Source: Anas platyrhynchos (lineage: Eukaryota; Chordata; Aves; Anseriformes; Anatidae). Taken from it: 64,000 nucleotides of DNA. Numbering within the stretch: position 1 is the first letter of the stretch; every line of letters starts with the position of its first letter. Position numbers and translations under genes: made by a program. The DNA lies in contig NC_092593.1 of the NCBI RefSeq assembly GCF_047663525.1, positions 29,724,501 through 29,788,500 on the forward strand. The letters run 5' to 3'. The notes under the pieces were generated by a model that saw only the letters and a list, made by a program, of their open reading frames with translations, ran no database searches and was not told the origin of the DNA. Of the stretch, positions 1-11,200 are shown piece after piece.

Positions 1-23
1 CAAATAAAGCTTCTTTTTTTAAG

Positions 24-100
24 CTTTGAGGAAGGCATTTGCTTCCAGCCCAGAGATCCAGCAGATGGCCCAGGAGGACTTCATCATGCTTAATCTGGTG
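24..100 (+). CDS. AGR-like exon a (first one in window)
   Basis: It follows a pyrimidine tract ending in AAG at 21-23 and ends before the donor GTAAGC at 101. It encodes [13 protein letters not shown]...DFIMLNLV. The first codon is shared with the preceding exon outside the window; the exon ends in phase 0. Confidence 0.85.
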
Positions 101-2424
101 GTAAGCTTGTAATTTAAAATATTAATCTAAATGTTTACCAGGGAGTGGAATAATCCATATTAATAGTAGAAATGGGTTCACTTTGCACCGTTTTGAAGCT
201 GCATTTGAAACTCTCTGGTTTTCTGCTTCTCTGTGAATGTACAACAGGGTTTGTAGAACACCAGCACAGCTCCTCCGTGGAGAGAGGGCAGGGAGACTCT
301 TTCATACACACACGTATTGGTATGGAAATACCATGCTGTATACTACAAACAAGTAATACACTGATAAAAGTTGTTTGTTTGCTTTTTCTTTAAAAAGTCA
401 TCAAGCTTTCTCAGTCACCTGCCTGGTGTTTCTGTCCTCCCCAGGCATCTAACATGGGACAACTTGGACAGAACAGGGTAACTCCCCACTTGATCATACC
501 AGAACTGAAACTAGCTTAGCTGGTTCAGTCCATTTCTAGCACTTGGAGGAGCTTTTTGCCAGTTACCCTTCACTAAAAGAGGTTATCTATCTGACAGCAT
601 TCCAGCAGCGATGACAACATGGCACCCGATGGCCATTACGTCCCTAGGATCCTCTTTGTGGGTGAGTCTCTGGGTCCAGGGGAGAAATCACAATAAAACA
701 ACCATCTGGCAGCATTTTGTCCTGTATGGTCCCCACTAAATTCATGTTGCTCCAAGTAATAGCTTACGTTCTTTTCAGCACTAAAGCTATGAGAAAAGCC
801 CAGACTTTCAAAAGGAACATCTCATGTTGAGAAACCCAAATCAGGCCTTATTTTACATTACTTCTTTAGCAACTAAAGTCAAACATCCAAAAAACACTAC
901 CACCTTTTTAAAGAAAAAAACAGGACCATGACAGGCTCATTCCACTGGTGGAAACAAACAGCATGTCACTCGTATTTACAACGAGCATACATCCTCTAAG
1001 AGTCTGGTCCTGTCTGTGACACTGTGCCACATCTGAACACAGCCCCTTACTATAAGCCTGTCCTCAGATGAATGGTGGGGGCTCTGTCCAAGCCTGGTGC
1101 TTCAAGATTACCTTTCGCTGTAAAAGCCCTCAGATTTTTCTCTTCCCTTATTATTTGCCATTGCCTCACTTCATAAACTGTGTATTACTAATGTCCTGCA
1201 TTTTTTTTTTCTCTCTCAAGACCCTTCTTTGACAGTTCGAGCTGATCTAACAGGCAAATACGGGAACAGGATGTACGCTTACGAACCAGAAGATATTTCG
1301 ACCTGTAAGTGAAATAAACTGATTCCCTTTTTAACCACCTAAAGTTTACACAAAACAAATACAGGTAAAGGAAGGCTATGTAAAAGAATCTTGAGAATTA
1401 CTGGGTCAGTTTCCGTAGTAAAAACCGTTCTCAGAACTTCAGAAACAATGTAAGTTTATTCCAAGCATCATCTGGGAAGACAATATTGAATATTTCTGAA
1501 GAACAGGGCACTAAACTATGGGGAGTTATCCTTGGTGTCTGAACCTCTGAGGACTGTTACGGAACTGGTGGAGTTTTCAAACACTGTAGTTTTGCCCCCA
1601 AAACCCACCTGCAGACTTCAGTGTGCTGCTGCTCTGCTTCATAATCTGAACCACTGAAGTTGTTTCAGTCCGGTCCTAGGGGTAAACAAGGTTTAAAAAT
1701 ACATACTCCACTGAGAACTGAAGTTAATGCCTATGGGTTGGTGTCTCTACACTCCCCTCTCCTGGCTGTCCACTTCATCAACACTTAGAACACTGCTCTG
1801 TTCTGAGGTACCAACCCCTAGATCATAGTAAATCGGGGTGAACCAGATTCAAAAACTATGGGTAACAAAACAAACCCATTTTTCCATAGACAAGCAGGAT
1901 AACAACGAAGCTGTGATTTGGGTTCACAGTCCTCTATTTTTTCCAGTTCAGCAGTACACAGATTTTTGTCTGGCGCTCAGACAAAGCTTTGAAGCTCAAA
2001 GGACACCTGCAGAGGAACACAGAAAACAACATCTGTGCAACCTGTGAACTGCACTAAATGAACCCCAATCAGTATTTCAATGGCACTTTGTCACTCGACT
2101 ACTAAAACAGTATATTTGTTACCAAAAGTAGTCCAAAAAAAAAAAAAATCTCTCAAGCCAGTTATTTAATATTTTCTAGCAGCTAATTCCAGTCAAAACT
2201 TTGTTGCTGAGACAAAATAACTAGTCAAAACTACCCATTAAAATTAAAAGAAAGTAACATTAAGACTTTTTAGAAGTCCAGCTGTCCTGAATAGCTTTAA
2301 TTTCTGATTTTTGAGCTCTACAGATATAGGAACCTCTCCTGTCACCTTTAGTAACTTCAATGCTCTCTCCACAGTGATTGAAAACATGAGACAAGCAAAG
2401 TTGCTTCTGCACACAGAGCTCTGA
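24..2424 (+). CDS. AGR-family (anterior gradient) ER thioredoxin-fold protein, 3' part; four exons
   Basis: This is the C-terminal half of an anterior-gradient/AGR2-AGR3-like protein, a small secretory-pathway member of the protein disulfide isomerase superfamily. Coding exons are 24-100, 598-661, 1221-1304 and 2375-2424 (stop TGA 2422-2424). All junctions are GT-AG and the phases join without a break. Readable family landmarks in order are [39 protein letters not shown], the [11 protein letters not shown] segment, and a last helix [11 protein letters not shown] ending in HTEL. HTEL is a KDEL-type ER-retention tail; AGR2 and AGR3 carry KTEL and QSEL. The active-site CXXS/CXXC exon and the signal peptide lie left of the window. 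Which paralogue this is cannot be decided here; AGR2 and AGR3 usually sit together elsewhere, so a third AGR gene is possible. Family assignment is firm, subtype open. Confidence 0.88.
598..661 (+). CDS. AGR-like exon b
   Basis: Acceptor CTGACAG, donor GGTGAGT. It encodes [21 protein letters not shown] plus the first base of the next Asp codon. The PDGxYVPRI(L/M)FVD block is the most diagnostic AGR motif. Confidence 0.88.
1221..1304 (+). CDS. AGR-like exon c
   Basis: Acceptor is a long T/C tract ending CTCAAG, donor GTAAGT at 1305. It encodes [19 protein letters not shown] followed by AYEPEDIST, closely matching the AGR2/AGR3 segment of the same length. Confidence 0.9.
2375..2424 (+). CDS. 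AGR-like terminal coding exon with HTEL tail
   Basis: Acceptor CTCTCCACAG. The exon completes a Leu codon begun in the previous exon, then reads [15 protein letters not shown] and stop. It is only 50 bases, so ORF scanning misses it. The length after the previous exon equals that of AGR2/AGR3. Confidence 0.85.
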
Positions 2425-3781
2425 GCAAGGGGCACCAGTGACCTGCACATACACAGGCTGGAGAGAGCAGCCCCAGGAGCGCTGAGGAACACAGCAAAGC
2501 AGACGTGAGCTGTCCTTGTACCTTCCCTCAGAGATGTTTACAGAGAAGCCACATTCACAAGAACTCCGTGCATCCTACATCCAATAGATGCAGGGAATGA
2601 ATCATTACCCATTTATTCTTAAGAAGCGGTTTACTTCAATGACTTTATATTCATTATTAACAGAAAATAATTTTGTCTACAAATACTTCTTCACCCCAAT
2701 TACAAGTTTGAAAAGGATACTTATATTATAAATGCATTTTCTAGGTTTGCCCTGTGACTGACTAGCTTACTTGTACTTGTAGAAATTGTGCTGTGGAAAA
2801 ACTGCTCTTTTCTAAGCCACAGGTCTTTTAGTTTGGGGTTATTTTTCATTTCCACAAAGGAGCAGAAGCAGTTACTGAAAAAAAAAAAAAAAACAATTGG
2901 TTTGAAAGCAGACAAAAGTTCCAATGACATTTGTGAAGAAACCAGGGCTGAAGACGTCATCTGTTTCTCTTTGTGCCATTTCATCATGAACTATATCAGA
3001 ATGTAAGCTAGATATGGCCATCATATCCTGATTTTACAAGATCTAAAGTTTTTGTTTTGCTTTTCTCAATACAGAAGCCTACATTATACACACCTTCACA
3101 GATTTTAAATGCGCATAGTAATAAACAAGCATAAAATTACATTAAGAGACACACATTTTACATTATCACTTCGTGAATTGCCATGCTCATTACTGTATAT
3201 TTCAAAAATGGTTTTATTATTATGTTAAAGCTTTCGCTGTATAATTTAAACAATAAAAAAGAGTCAAACTACTTGCTTTCCATTTTTTTTTTCCTTTTTC
3301 ACATTACATTACATGTATAGCCAGTAAAAAAGTGAACTGTAGAACTGAATGAATACCTGTTATTAGAATTACATCATTAACAAAGTTCACTGAGCAAACT
3401 AGGTCTAGGAAATAAAAACCAAGAATTCATAAGTCACAAGTAAATTCTGACTGGAGAATCTTTAGTGGTCCTATACACCATCCTCAGTGAGAATTCACTC
3501 CATGCATACCTTATAGCTAACAGCTGTAACGTTTCTGCAGAAACATTAAAGTTTATTAGTGTTACACATTTGTTAAGAAACCTAAACAGGCATCAATTTA
3601 GCAAACCATGTTGGCTGTACCTAGTTAAAATGCAAAAAAGAAAAAAATCACATCCCATCCCTGCTATGAGCATCCAATGGGAACAAAATAAACCATGCTA
3701 TTAAAATCCTTCCCTTTAAGAGCCAAAGGAAAGGTGGGCAGAAGAGTTAAACCTGTGTTTTTAATGCCCAAAGGAGTTTAA
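2425..3781 (+). other. AGR-like 3'UTR and intergenic DNA
   Basis: No coding signal. Candidate polyadenylation signals AATAAA lie at 3120-3125 and 3252-3257 on the + strand and would suit the AGR-like transcript. Short homopolymer runs only. Confidence 0.4.
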
Positions 3782-4150
3782 TTCACAGAAGTCACCCAGG
3801 AGCTGTTTTACACCCAAAACGTGGATCTGGCCAGCGATGGCCAGCTGTATAACCACCAGCTGGATAACCAGCTGCAACAGAAGACAGTAGAGAGCAGCGT
3901 GGTTACTGTGCTCTCATCATCTGTCACATTTAACACAGATCACATGCACTCAGCAGTGATCAGCATTCCTGTGAACACTAGGAAAAACGTGACCAAAGAA
4001 GAGTTTGAAGGCAGGACCTGTCTTGGTGGTGGTCACTGGGGAAGATCCTGGTGGATCTGCGTGAATGATTCTGCCAGCACAGAAAGGGAGAAGGCTCCTC
4101 AGAGCCCCATGAGCAATAAATGCTCAGGGCCTGGGGCTATAGCAGAATAA
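3782..4150 (+). other. Unidentified open frame, possibly an exon or retrocopy fragment
   Basis: An open frame of about 123 codons follows a TAA at 3779-3781 and ends at TAA 4148-4150. It has no ATG near its left end; the first in-frame ATG is about two fifths of the way in. The composition is protein-like in the first half (Gln/Asn/Ser rich: LFYTQNVDLASDGQLYNHQL), then becomes Gly/Trp-rich and less convincing. I do not recognise the family. Sequence just before it does not show a strong acceptor. It could be a decayed retrocopy, an exon of an unplaced gene, or chance. Confidence 0.3.
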
Positions 4151-7100
4151 ATGCGCACAGGAAACTAAAAGTGGTTAATTGGTGGAACAAAAAATATTTA
4201 CTGAACTCCAGCAGAACTTACCGCTCATATGCTTTTTTTTGTTTTTAAAATGTTTCTCCCTGGCAAATAGAAATTTTAGCAGAGCAGGTGTGTAAGCCCC
4301 ACTGATCACCATATGAATATAAACAGAGTAAAAACTTGTTTGAGGTCCAGTTAAAGTCTATAGGAAAGCTTTGTAGTGCAAGGTTTTGGAGATTTGTTAA
4401 CCAAGAAGCTGCATCTCTCTTAGCAAGAGACATCCAATCCAGCAAGATTGATGCCCTTAGAAGCCACAAACAGGCTTAGATAAAACAGGAGCAATGGTAC
4501 TTGAAAACTGCATTCAACAAAACAAAGCTGATGGGGCTTCACTTACCTGGCTGTAACACAGATCTTTGCAGGGATCTTTGAGATTACTGTGTCTTCTGCA
4601 TGCCTGCACATAGTGCGCTGCCAATTCACTCCTGACCAAGTGTCAGTCAGTTAAAAAATAATAATTTAGTTGTTAGCTTTTTAGATACTGGCTCTAGGGC
4701 TAGGAGCTCCCATGTTTTGGTTTCTCTAAGCTTGCGTGCAAACTCATCTTGTAGAGAGCCCTTGGGTATGGCAAGGGCTGAAGACTGAATTTGCGTGTGC
4801 TGGTAAAATCCCCAAACTCCAACTAACCACACTAGAGGGCACTCCCAGCACCCCTTGCTAGGATTTTTTTTTTTTTTTTTAAAGTTTGTTTGCTTTGCTG
4901 GGCAAACAGCAAAACCAGAAAGTCCCAGAATTGAGCAGCTTCCTCCAACTACAGCCACCCTTGGCCATCACTCACCCATCCCAGCTACACACACCTGTGC
5001 TACCCTTTGTCCTTCTTGTACCTGCACTACCCTTCACAACACTGTGGCTCTGTTCAGTGGCTTCTGAGGGAGAATTAGAGAGAGAATGAGCTTGCTTTTT
5101 AAACTGTCCACTTCTTCCTGTTCTGTAATCACTTCAGCACACTGGAGCGGAGTGAGTTCTGAGAAAAAGGGAAAAAAAGAAAAGCATTCCCATAATAAGA
5201 TCCCTCAAATCAAGCACTTTCTTTTTACAAGGACTTTACCTGGATCTGCTACCCAAGACAACTATTCTTCAGCAATCTCTTTCTTACTTTGTGCAGAGGT
5301 ACTGTTCTCTGGATGATTTATGCAACTTCTCTTGAAAAATATATCAGATTAATATATCTGTGTGCACACACATTATTCTAGCTCCCAGCTACTGTACGTA
5401 CTGGAACGTGCTTTCTGAAAAAGGAGAAAACATAAGTTAAAACCATCAACTTCCACCAAAATTTCAACCCCAGCTGGGTTGGGGAAACTTCTTGCACCAA
5501 GATCAGAATGCAGGCTTCCAAAGAGATTTGAAAATTTAAGCTTAATGAATGTTTTGCCCTGTCCAGCATTAGAAAATAATTCATGCCATTCCCAAACATA
5601 TCAGTGAAACACATATAGACAAATCAAATAGACATCTATAAATCACTCTTTATTTTGTGAAGAACACTTGAAAAATAAAGACAAAAGCTTTTCCAGGCTT
5701 TGGAATATAACCATCACAAACTGTGGAATCACAAAGACTCCATTTTAAAAAGGTATTCCCTCTCCCCACCCTGCTTTTAATGAACCCTCATTGTGGAACA
5801 GTCCACAATAACTTTAACAAAAAAAAAGAAAGCATTTTGAGCCAACATTAGAAATAATTCAGTACTGGTTCAGTGCAGAAGCTGCTACATTACACTTCAA
5901 AGGCACATACTAGGATCCCCCCCCCGCGTTAGTCCTTGTAATTCATATTTAAATTTCTTCAAACCTCACGTTTTCAAGAAGAGACTAGTTATTATGAAGT
6001 AGTTGGGAAGGTTAAGCCCAATACAGCTGTCCAGCATGGAACTGTAGGAAATAAAGTGACAGCACAGGAAGTGCAATGCAATGCACTTGCAAATAAAAGT
6101 TTTCTCCTTTACCTTACTAATCAGCATGTGCCACAGTTTCTGTAAACCTTGGCTCACAAGACGACTTGCTGACAGGGAGGAAGGTTTCACAAAATAAGTT
6201 GGATACAGCAAGCTGAGTTGGAGAGAAAGAAATTGGTTGCCCTCAACTCAATCAGAAAAAAAAAAAATCTATGAAAGTAGGATTCCAGGAGTTCAAGATT
6301 CAAGTAAAGCCCACCTATGACCAGAAGAGTTAGGAAATTAAAATACCCCCTTGATTGACACATCATAAGAAAGCACAGAAACTGCTGAATTTTAAGCCTA
6401 TCAAAAGGATTAAAGACTAATCACATGCTTCAAGATGAGGTACTTTTGACTTTTCTTCCCTTTTATTTTGTTCATACTGTCAGTTTGTCTTGAAATTGTC
6501 AAAAATACCAGCATATTACTAATCTATATTACTAATCTACGAAAGGTGAAGTCAGTGAATTTTCTCACATTAGTCAAAATTTTAGTAGTCTGCTGTACTC
6601 ACATCTTCTACAAAATCTTCTCCATACATGAAACAGATTAAACACAGTAGTGTCCAAAAATTACTTGCATTTTGTTCACCCTGGATACTTCAGGCGATGT
6701 TGAACAGTTGTTTTTAAAAGTTGCCTTGCTCATTTCAAAAGATTTCCAAACATTTGTGTAGTTCAACGAGGCTACGTAGTGTGTTTAATAGCAGACTCCG
6801 TTTGATACAATAATCAATTTGCACAGGTTCCCAGCAGCAAAAGGCAAACACATTACATGCCATCAGCATTTTACTGCTGCATGGAAATGCTCGTGTTATC
6901 TTCCGCTATTCTATGGTCACCTTATCATTCATAGTGTGCTTAGAATTTGATTATAAACAGTTAATTCCATTAAGAGTTTGAGTACAACTAGTACTGACAA
7001 TTTAAGCCAAAGAAAATTCTGAACCTGATGGGAAATTAGGTAATGAATAGGCATGTGCAGTGGGGGAACACAGTGTAAGTATTATAAGCACTAGAAAAGT

Positions 7101-8110
7101 TTATCTGAAGATGCTAAACATCAACTTTTAGTAAACCCTGATTCCCAGCTTCAGGGGTAGGAAAACACGGTCTCATTAGGTAGTTACAGGCACTCTCAAT
7201 CTTGAGATCCAATCTTACAAGCATTTAGTAAACATTCCACTTCACATTTAAGAACCTTTGATACTGAGTTCAGCTGTTTGTTAGTGGGCTGCCTACGTGC
7301 CCTTCTATTGTGAAGGCTGTAAATCAACCGTCTGACTCCAAGAGAAACATTTTTCCTCAAGTGTAACAAATATTAGCCTTTTTCCTGAGTACACTAGAAC
7401 TCATACAAGACCAAACAACAGGTCCGCCCAAATTTTCCATCCTTTTGTTTAACGAAGCTTGTGAATAATAAAAAACCACCAGCAACTTTAAAATGTAGGG
7501 CTACTGCACTACTATTTCATATCAGAAAGGGTCTTCAGGTTTAAGTGCTTGAAAAATTCTGAACTTAATCCTTTCTTAGTCAGTTTACTACCCTTTGTCC
7601 AGAGACTTCCACATTTCCTTCATTCCTGAAATCGGATTCGAGTTACTACAGATTTAGGTTTATATATAAACAGACAGAAGTAAACTCTGGTATCACTAGT
7701 AACTTTAGTGATCAGAGAGGGAAGAATAACTTCTAAAAAGATATGTTTATGACCGCATTAAAAAAGGAAGCAAACTTCGTAGTGATGGTGCAAGACATCA
7801 GCATCAGACAAAAAAGAGCATTTAGGGTGATTATAAAAAGTCACCAAAAGGTAATACAATATATTATTCATTTTTCTCATGAATAAAGTGCATTTACCTA
7901 GCCTGAGAGTAAGTACCACATTGACAAAGGGATGCAAAAGCACTTCCAAGAGAGATTAGAAGAAAATCAGTTATCTTAAATCCTATATCCAGTTTGTCTC
8001 GGTGATTCTTGAAGACGCTTTGAGAACAAGCATCCCTCTTGCTGGTCCAGTTGAGGTACTCCAATTCAGTACATCGGCAGTAGGTTCTTGTCAGCAAAGC
8101 ATCTCCTGTG
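4151..8110. other. Intergenic DNA and probable USP40 3'UTR
   Basis: No exon recognised. USP40 is transcribed right to left, so its 3'UTR must lie left of 8111. TTTATT (AATAAA on the - strand) occurs at about 5649 and 6468; either could end the transcript. The rest is AT-rich with short A and T runs. Confidence 0.4.
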
Positions 8111-8219
8111 CTATCTGAAAACTCCCACATTGATAGAAAGAGCCACTTCTGGTTTACGTTGCTTAGTATTCAGTTTTTCCTCAGACAAAACATGGTCCTG
8201 TAAGCGTTCAGCTTGCCGA
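8111..8219 (-). CDS. USP40: USP40 coding exon 32 with stop codon
   Basis: Encodes [18 protein letters not shown] and [14 protein letters not shown], then TAG. Human USP40 ends ETSLSIHVGSFR, so the C-terminus is complete. Acceptor TTAAACAG. Confidence 0.93.
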
Positions 8220-11200
8220 CTGTTTAAAAAAATTAAGATGCATGAAACTAGTATGAGCCTTAGCACCTAAAGCAGAGCGAGACAGCAGGACTGGAAACCC
8301 AATTTCCACTAAATTGTAAGAATGATACTGCCAGTTCCCACTTATGACATCCATATGGCCAGTGCAGCAAAGGAGTTCATTTTTCATCTCCAGAGGCAGT
8401 GTCAAACTGTCCAGCGTATTGCAAGAATAAAAAAAACTAAGGTAGGAACATGGCACTTAAAGCCAGAAGATCTGAGCGCTTCTTTTGGCACTACTAAAAT
8501 TGTACACTAACAGCTAGCACTGTCCCAACAAATTACCCAGGTAATAAGGTACTCTGAAAAACTAGATTGTAAAGAACAGCTCTCACATTTCTGAACAAAA
8601 ATCAAAGTAAATATTCAATACCTTTTCTTTTTTTCTAATGCAAGCTGCCTTTGTTTCTCCTTTCCAAGATCGTCTCTCACTGTGCTGAAGTCCTTACTGT
8701 CATCAAGGAGAAGATTCTGTTGTCAAAAAGAGATTGAGTGTATTAGCTTATAAATTCCATCCACCAAAACTATTTCCTACATATCAATCAATTTAAACAA
8801 TAAAATTAAGGCATTTCCTTTAATTTTACAGCAATTGATTTCAATGCAGATGATTTAAAAAGGCAAAAAAAATCTTCAGCCCCTCTGAATTAGCCTTAAT
8901 CAGAAGTTTTTCTCAATACTCTGATACATCAGAATAGGACACCAGACCTCTAGCACACTGCCTGATAATTCAGCAAGTATGTTCTTTCAGAGGTCTCCTA
9001 AGTTAGTTTTATTACCAATTCAGAGCTCAATATACTGCTATGTAATTTAAGTACTTAAATAGATCTGTAGTAATTATTTGGGAAATGCAATGGATTTAAG
9101 TTTAGGATATGTTTTTAATGGGCACTGTTCTTGGATTTTATTCTCAGTTGAAAAAACAAAATGAGGGCAAGAAAAAACTCAGTTTCTTCTGGATAGTGTT
9201 CAAGCACAGAGCAGAAACTGACTGTCTTACACTGGCCAAGAGAGCACTCCACAAAAACCTCTAAGGTGTTGCCCTCTAGTGCCAGTAGCAGGACATAAGG
9301 GAGGAAAAGCATGGAACTTCCACAAATGGTTAAGAACAGGAAGAAAAAAACATCAATACCAACAAGGTTCCCCCCTTTACACTACGCGCAGTCCAGATTC
9401 TTATGTTAAAACTTTCACAGCAATGTAGCAGGATACAGGAAGACCAGAATGAATTTGATTAACTGCAGAGGGGACAGTGTCCGAACCTAATCCTTGGGCA
9501 ACAATTAAAGCCACATTAATTTACCTTCACCCCAATGGTATCTCCATCTTTCAGATGATAAGGTGCTGACTGTAAACTCTCCTGTTTTTTCTTCCGTTTT
9601 CTCTTTGAAATTTGCTGAGTCTGTATAAAAATCAAAGTAGAACATTCATACACAGCTGATTTCAGAAATTTGTTTAAACTGACATTTGCCAGCAGTCCCT
9701 AAACGTGTAGGGTCCCCACTAGCTATTCTTACATAATCAAGAGTCCTATTGTCATGAAAATTAAGTCATTTTGTTTTTTGCTGCTTCCTCATGAGAAAAA
9801 TACTTATTTCTCTTTCCTCTACCACACAATCTCTTGCAGCTCACCTATACGAAGTAAATGACACTTTGTGATCAGGGACAACTCTCAGCCAAAGGACTTC
9901 TTGTATAGTGAAGAGAAACATTCTGATTCTGTTACTTCTACAGACATCTTTCATTTCCATTATCTAATTGCAACAGCAATAGATTGAAAAATTCAAGTGA
10001 AATATACATTAACATACACCCATACTCATGAACTGCAACTAAGTAATGTTTTTCAACCTATACAAACAAATTCAGTAGTACATGAAAAACCTTGAATGAA
10101 CTACAGATTTATCCTCTGCCAACCACAACTACTCTTAACCGCATAAAAGTCTTTTGGGGGAACTTGGCAAAATTGCAAGTTCCAATGACTTGTGGGGTAA
10201 TCAAATATCCTGATGTCTTAGCTATAATTTAACGAAGTACCTAACAGACCCTTAAAGAAATAAACCACTTCCACCAAATTTACCTCACGTTCACATTGCA
10301 GGAAGATAAAGATGTGCATTCAAATATGCATGCTGAAGAACTGTAACACAAACCAACACATACATTTCTCAAAACAACTGCTAGATTCTGTCATTCCAGA
10401 TCTTACCCAGCTAGATATTGGCAGCCACTCAAATTTTTCAGGGAAGTATTTGGCTATTTCAATTTTATCTACAGGGAGACAATAGTGAGAAGCCACTCTT
10501 TGCCTCAGTGACCAGGTAGTGCATTCTTTGGAGATATCCCACACCAAATCCACGGAGTCATAGTAGTCCCTCTCCCCTGGTATGCCCATCTGTACTCGAA
10601 GCAGCAGTTCATGTGGGCTGTCACAAGAAAGAAAAAATACTCCTGTGAATCATGCTTTTAGAATCCAGAATAACTAGTCTTCATTGCCTCCCACCATCCC
10701 TTATTTTAGCCAACAGCTCTACCAGAGGAAAATAAAAGCATTCAAGCACAGCGACATCTGTAATCTTGATTGAAAGTATTTCAGTAAAAAGCTGCTAGAT
10801 TAAGTCACATCTCAAACACATGGCAGTAAGAAGCAAGTGTTTTCAAGACTTACCCCAAGTTTTCTTCTTTTTGCAAAGGTTCTATGCAGATTGCCACTCT
10901 GGCACCCAGTTTATATTCACTGAAAACAAAACAAAGATTATACACATTTTCAGTCATGTATTCTAAGTTCACAAGTAGAAAAACTCATGCTTCTAGTCAA
11001 GTAGATCCATGCTGTTCTGAACCAAAACAAGAGGCTATTGGAACACAAAAAAAAAACAAAACTGCCAAAACTGCTTTTAAAAATATAAAATAAGGCTTAG
11101 CATAACAAGTGTGATATGATCTACTTATGTTCACACTTGCCCATTCCATACCACTTGAGTTGAAAATTGTGTTGAGTAAAAACTTGAAATAACCAGAGAT

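Noticed and set aside
2244..2492. Open frame on the - strand containing ERALKLLKV, which looks like the AGR2 C-terminus
   Set aside because: The likeness is accidental. The true AGR terminal exon is on the opposite strand at 2375-2424, in phase with the upstream exons.
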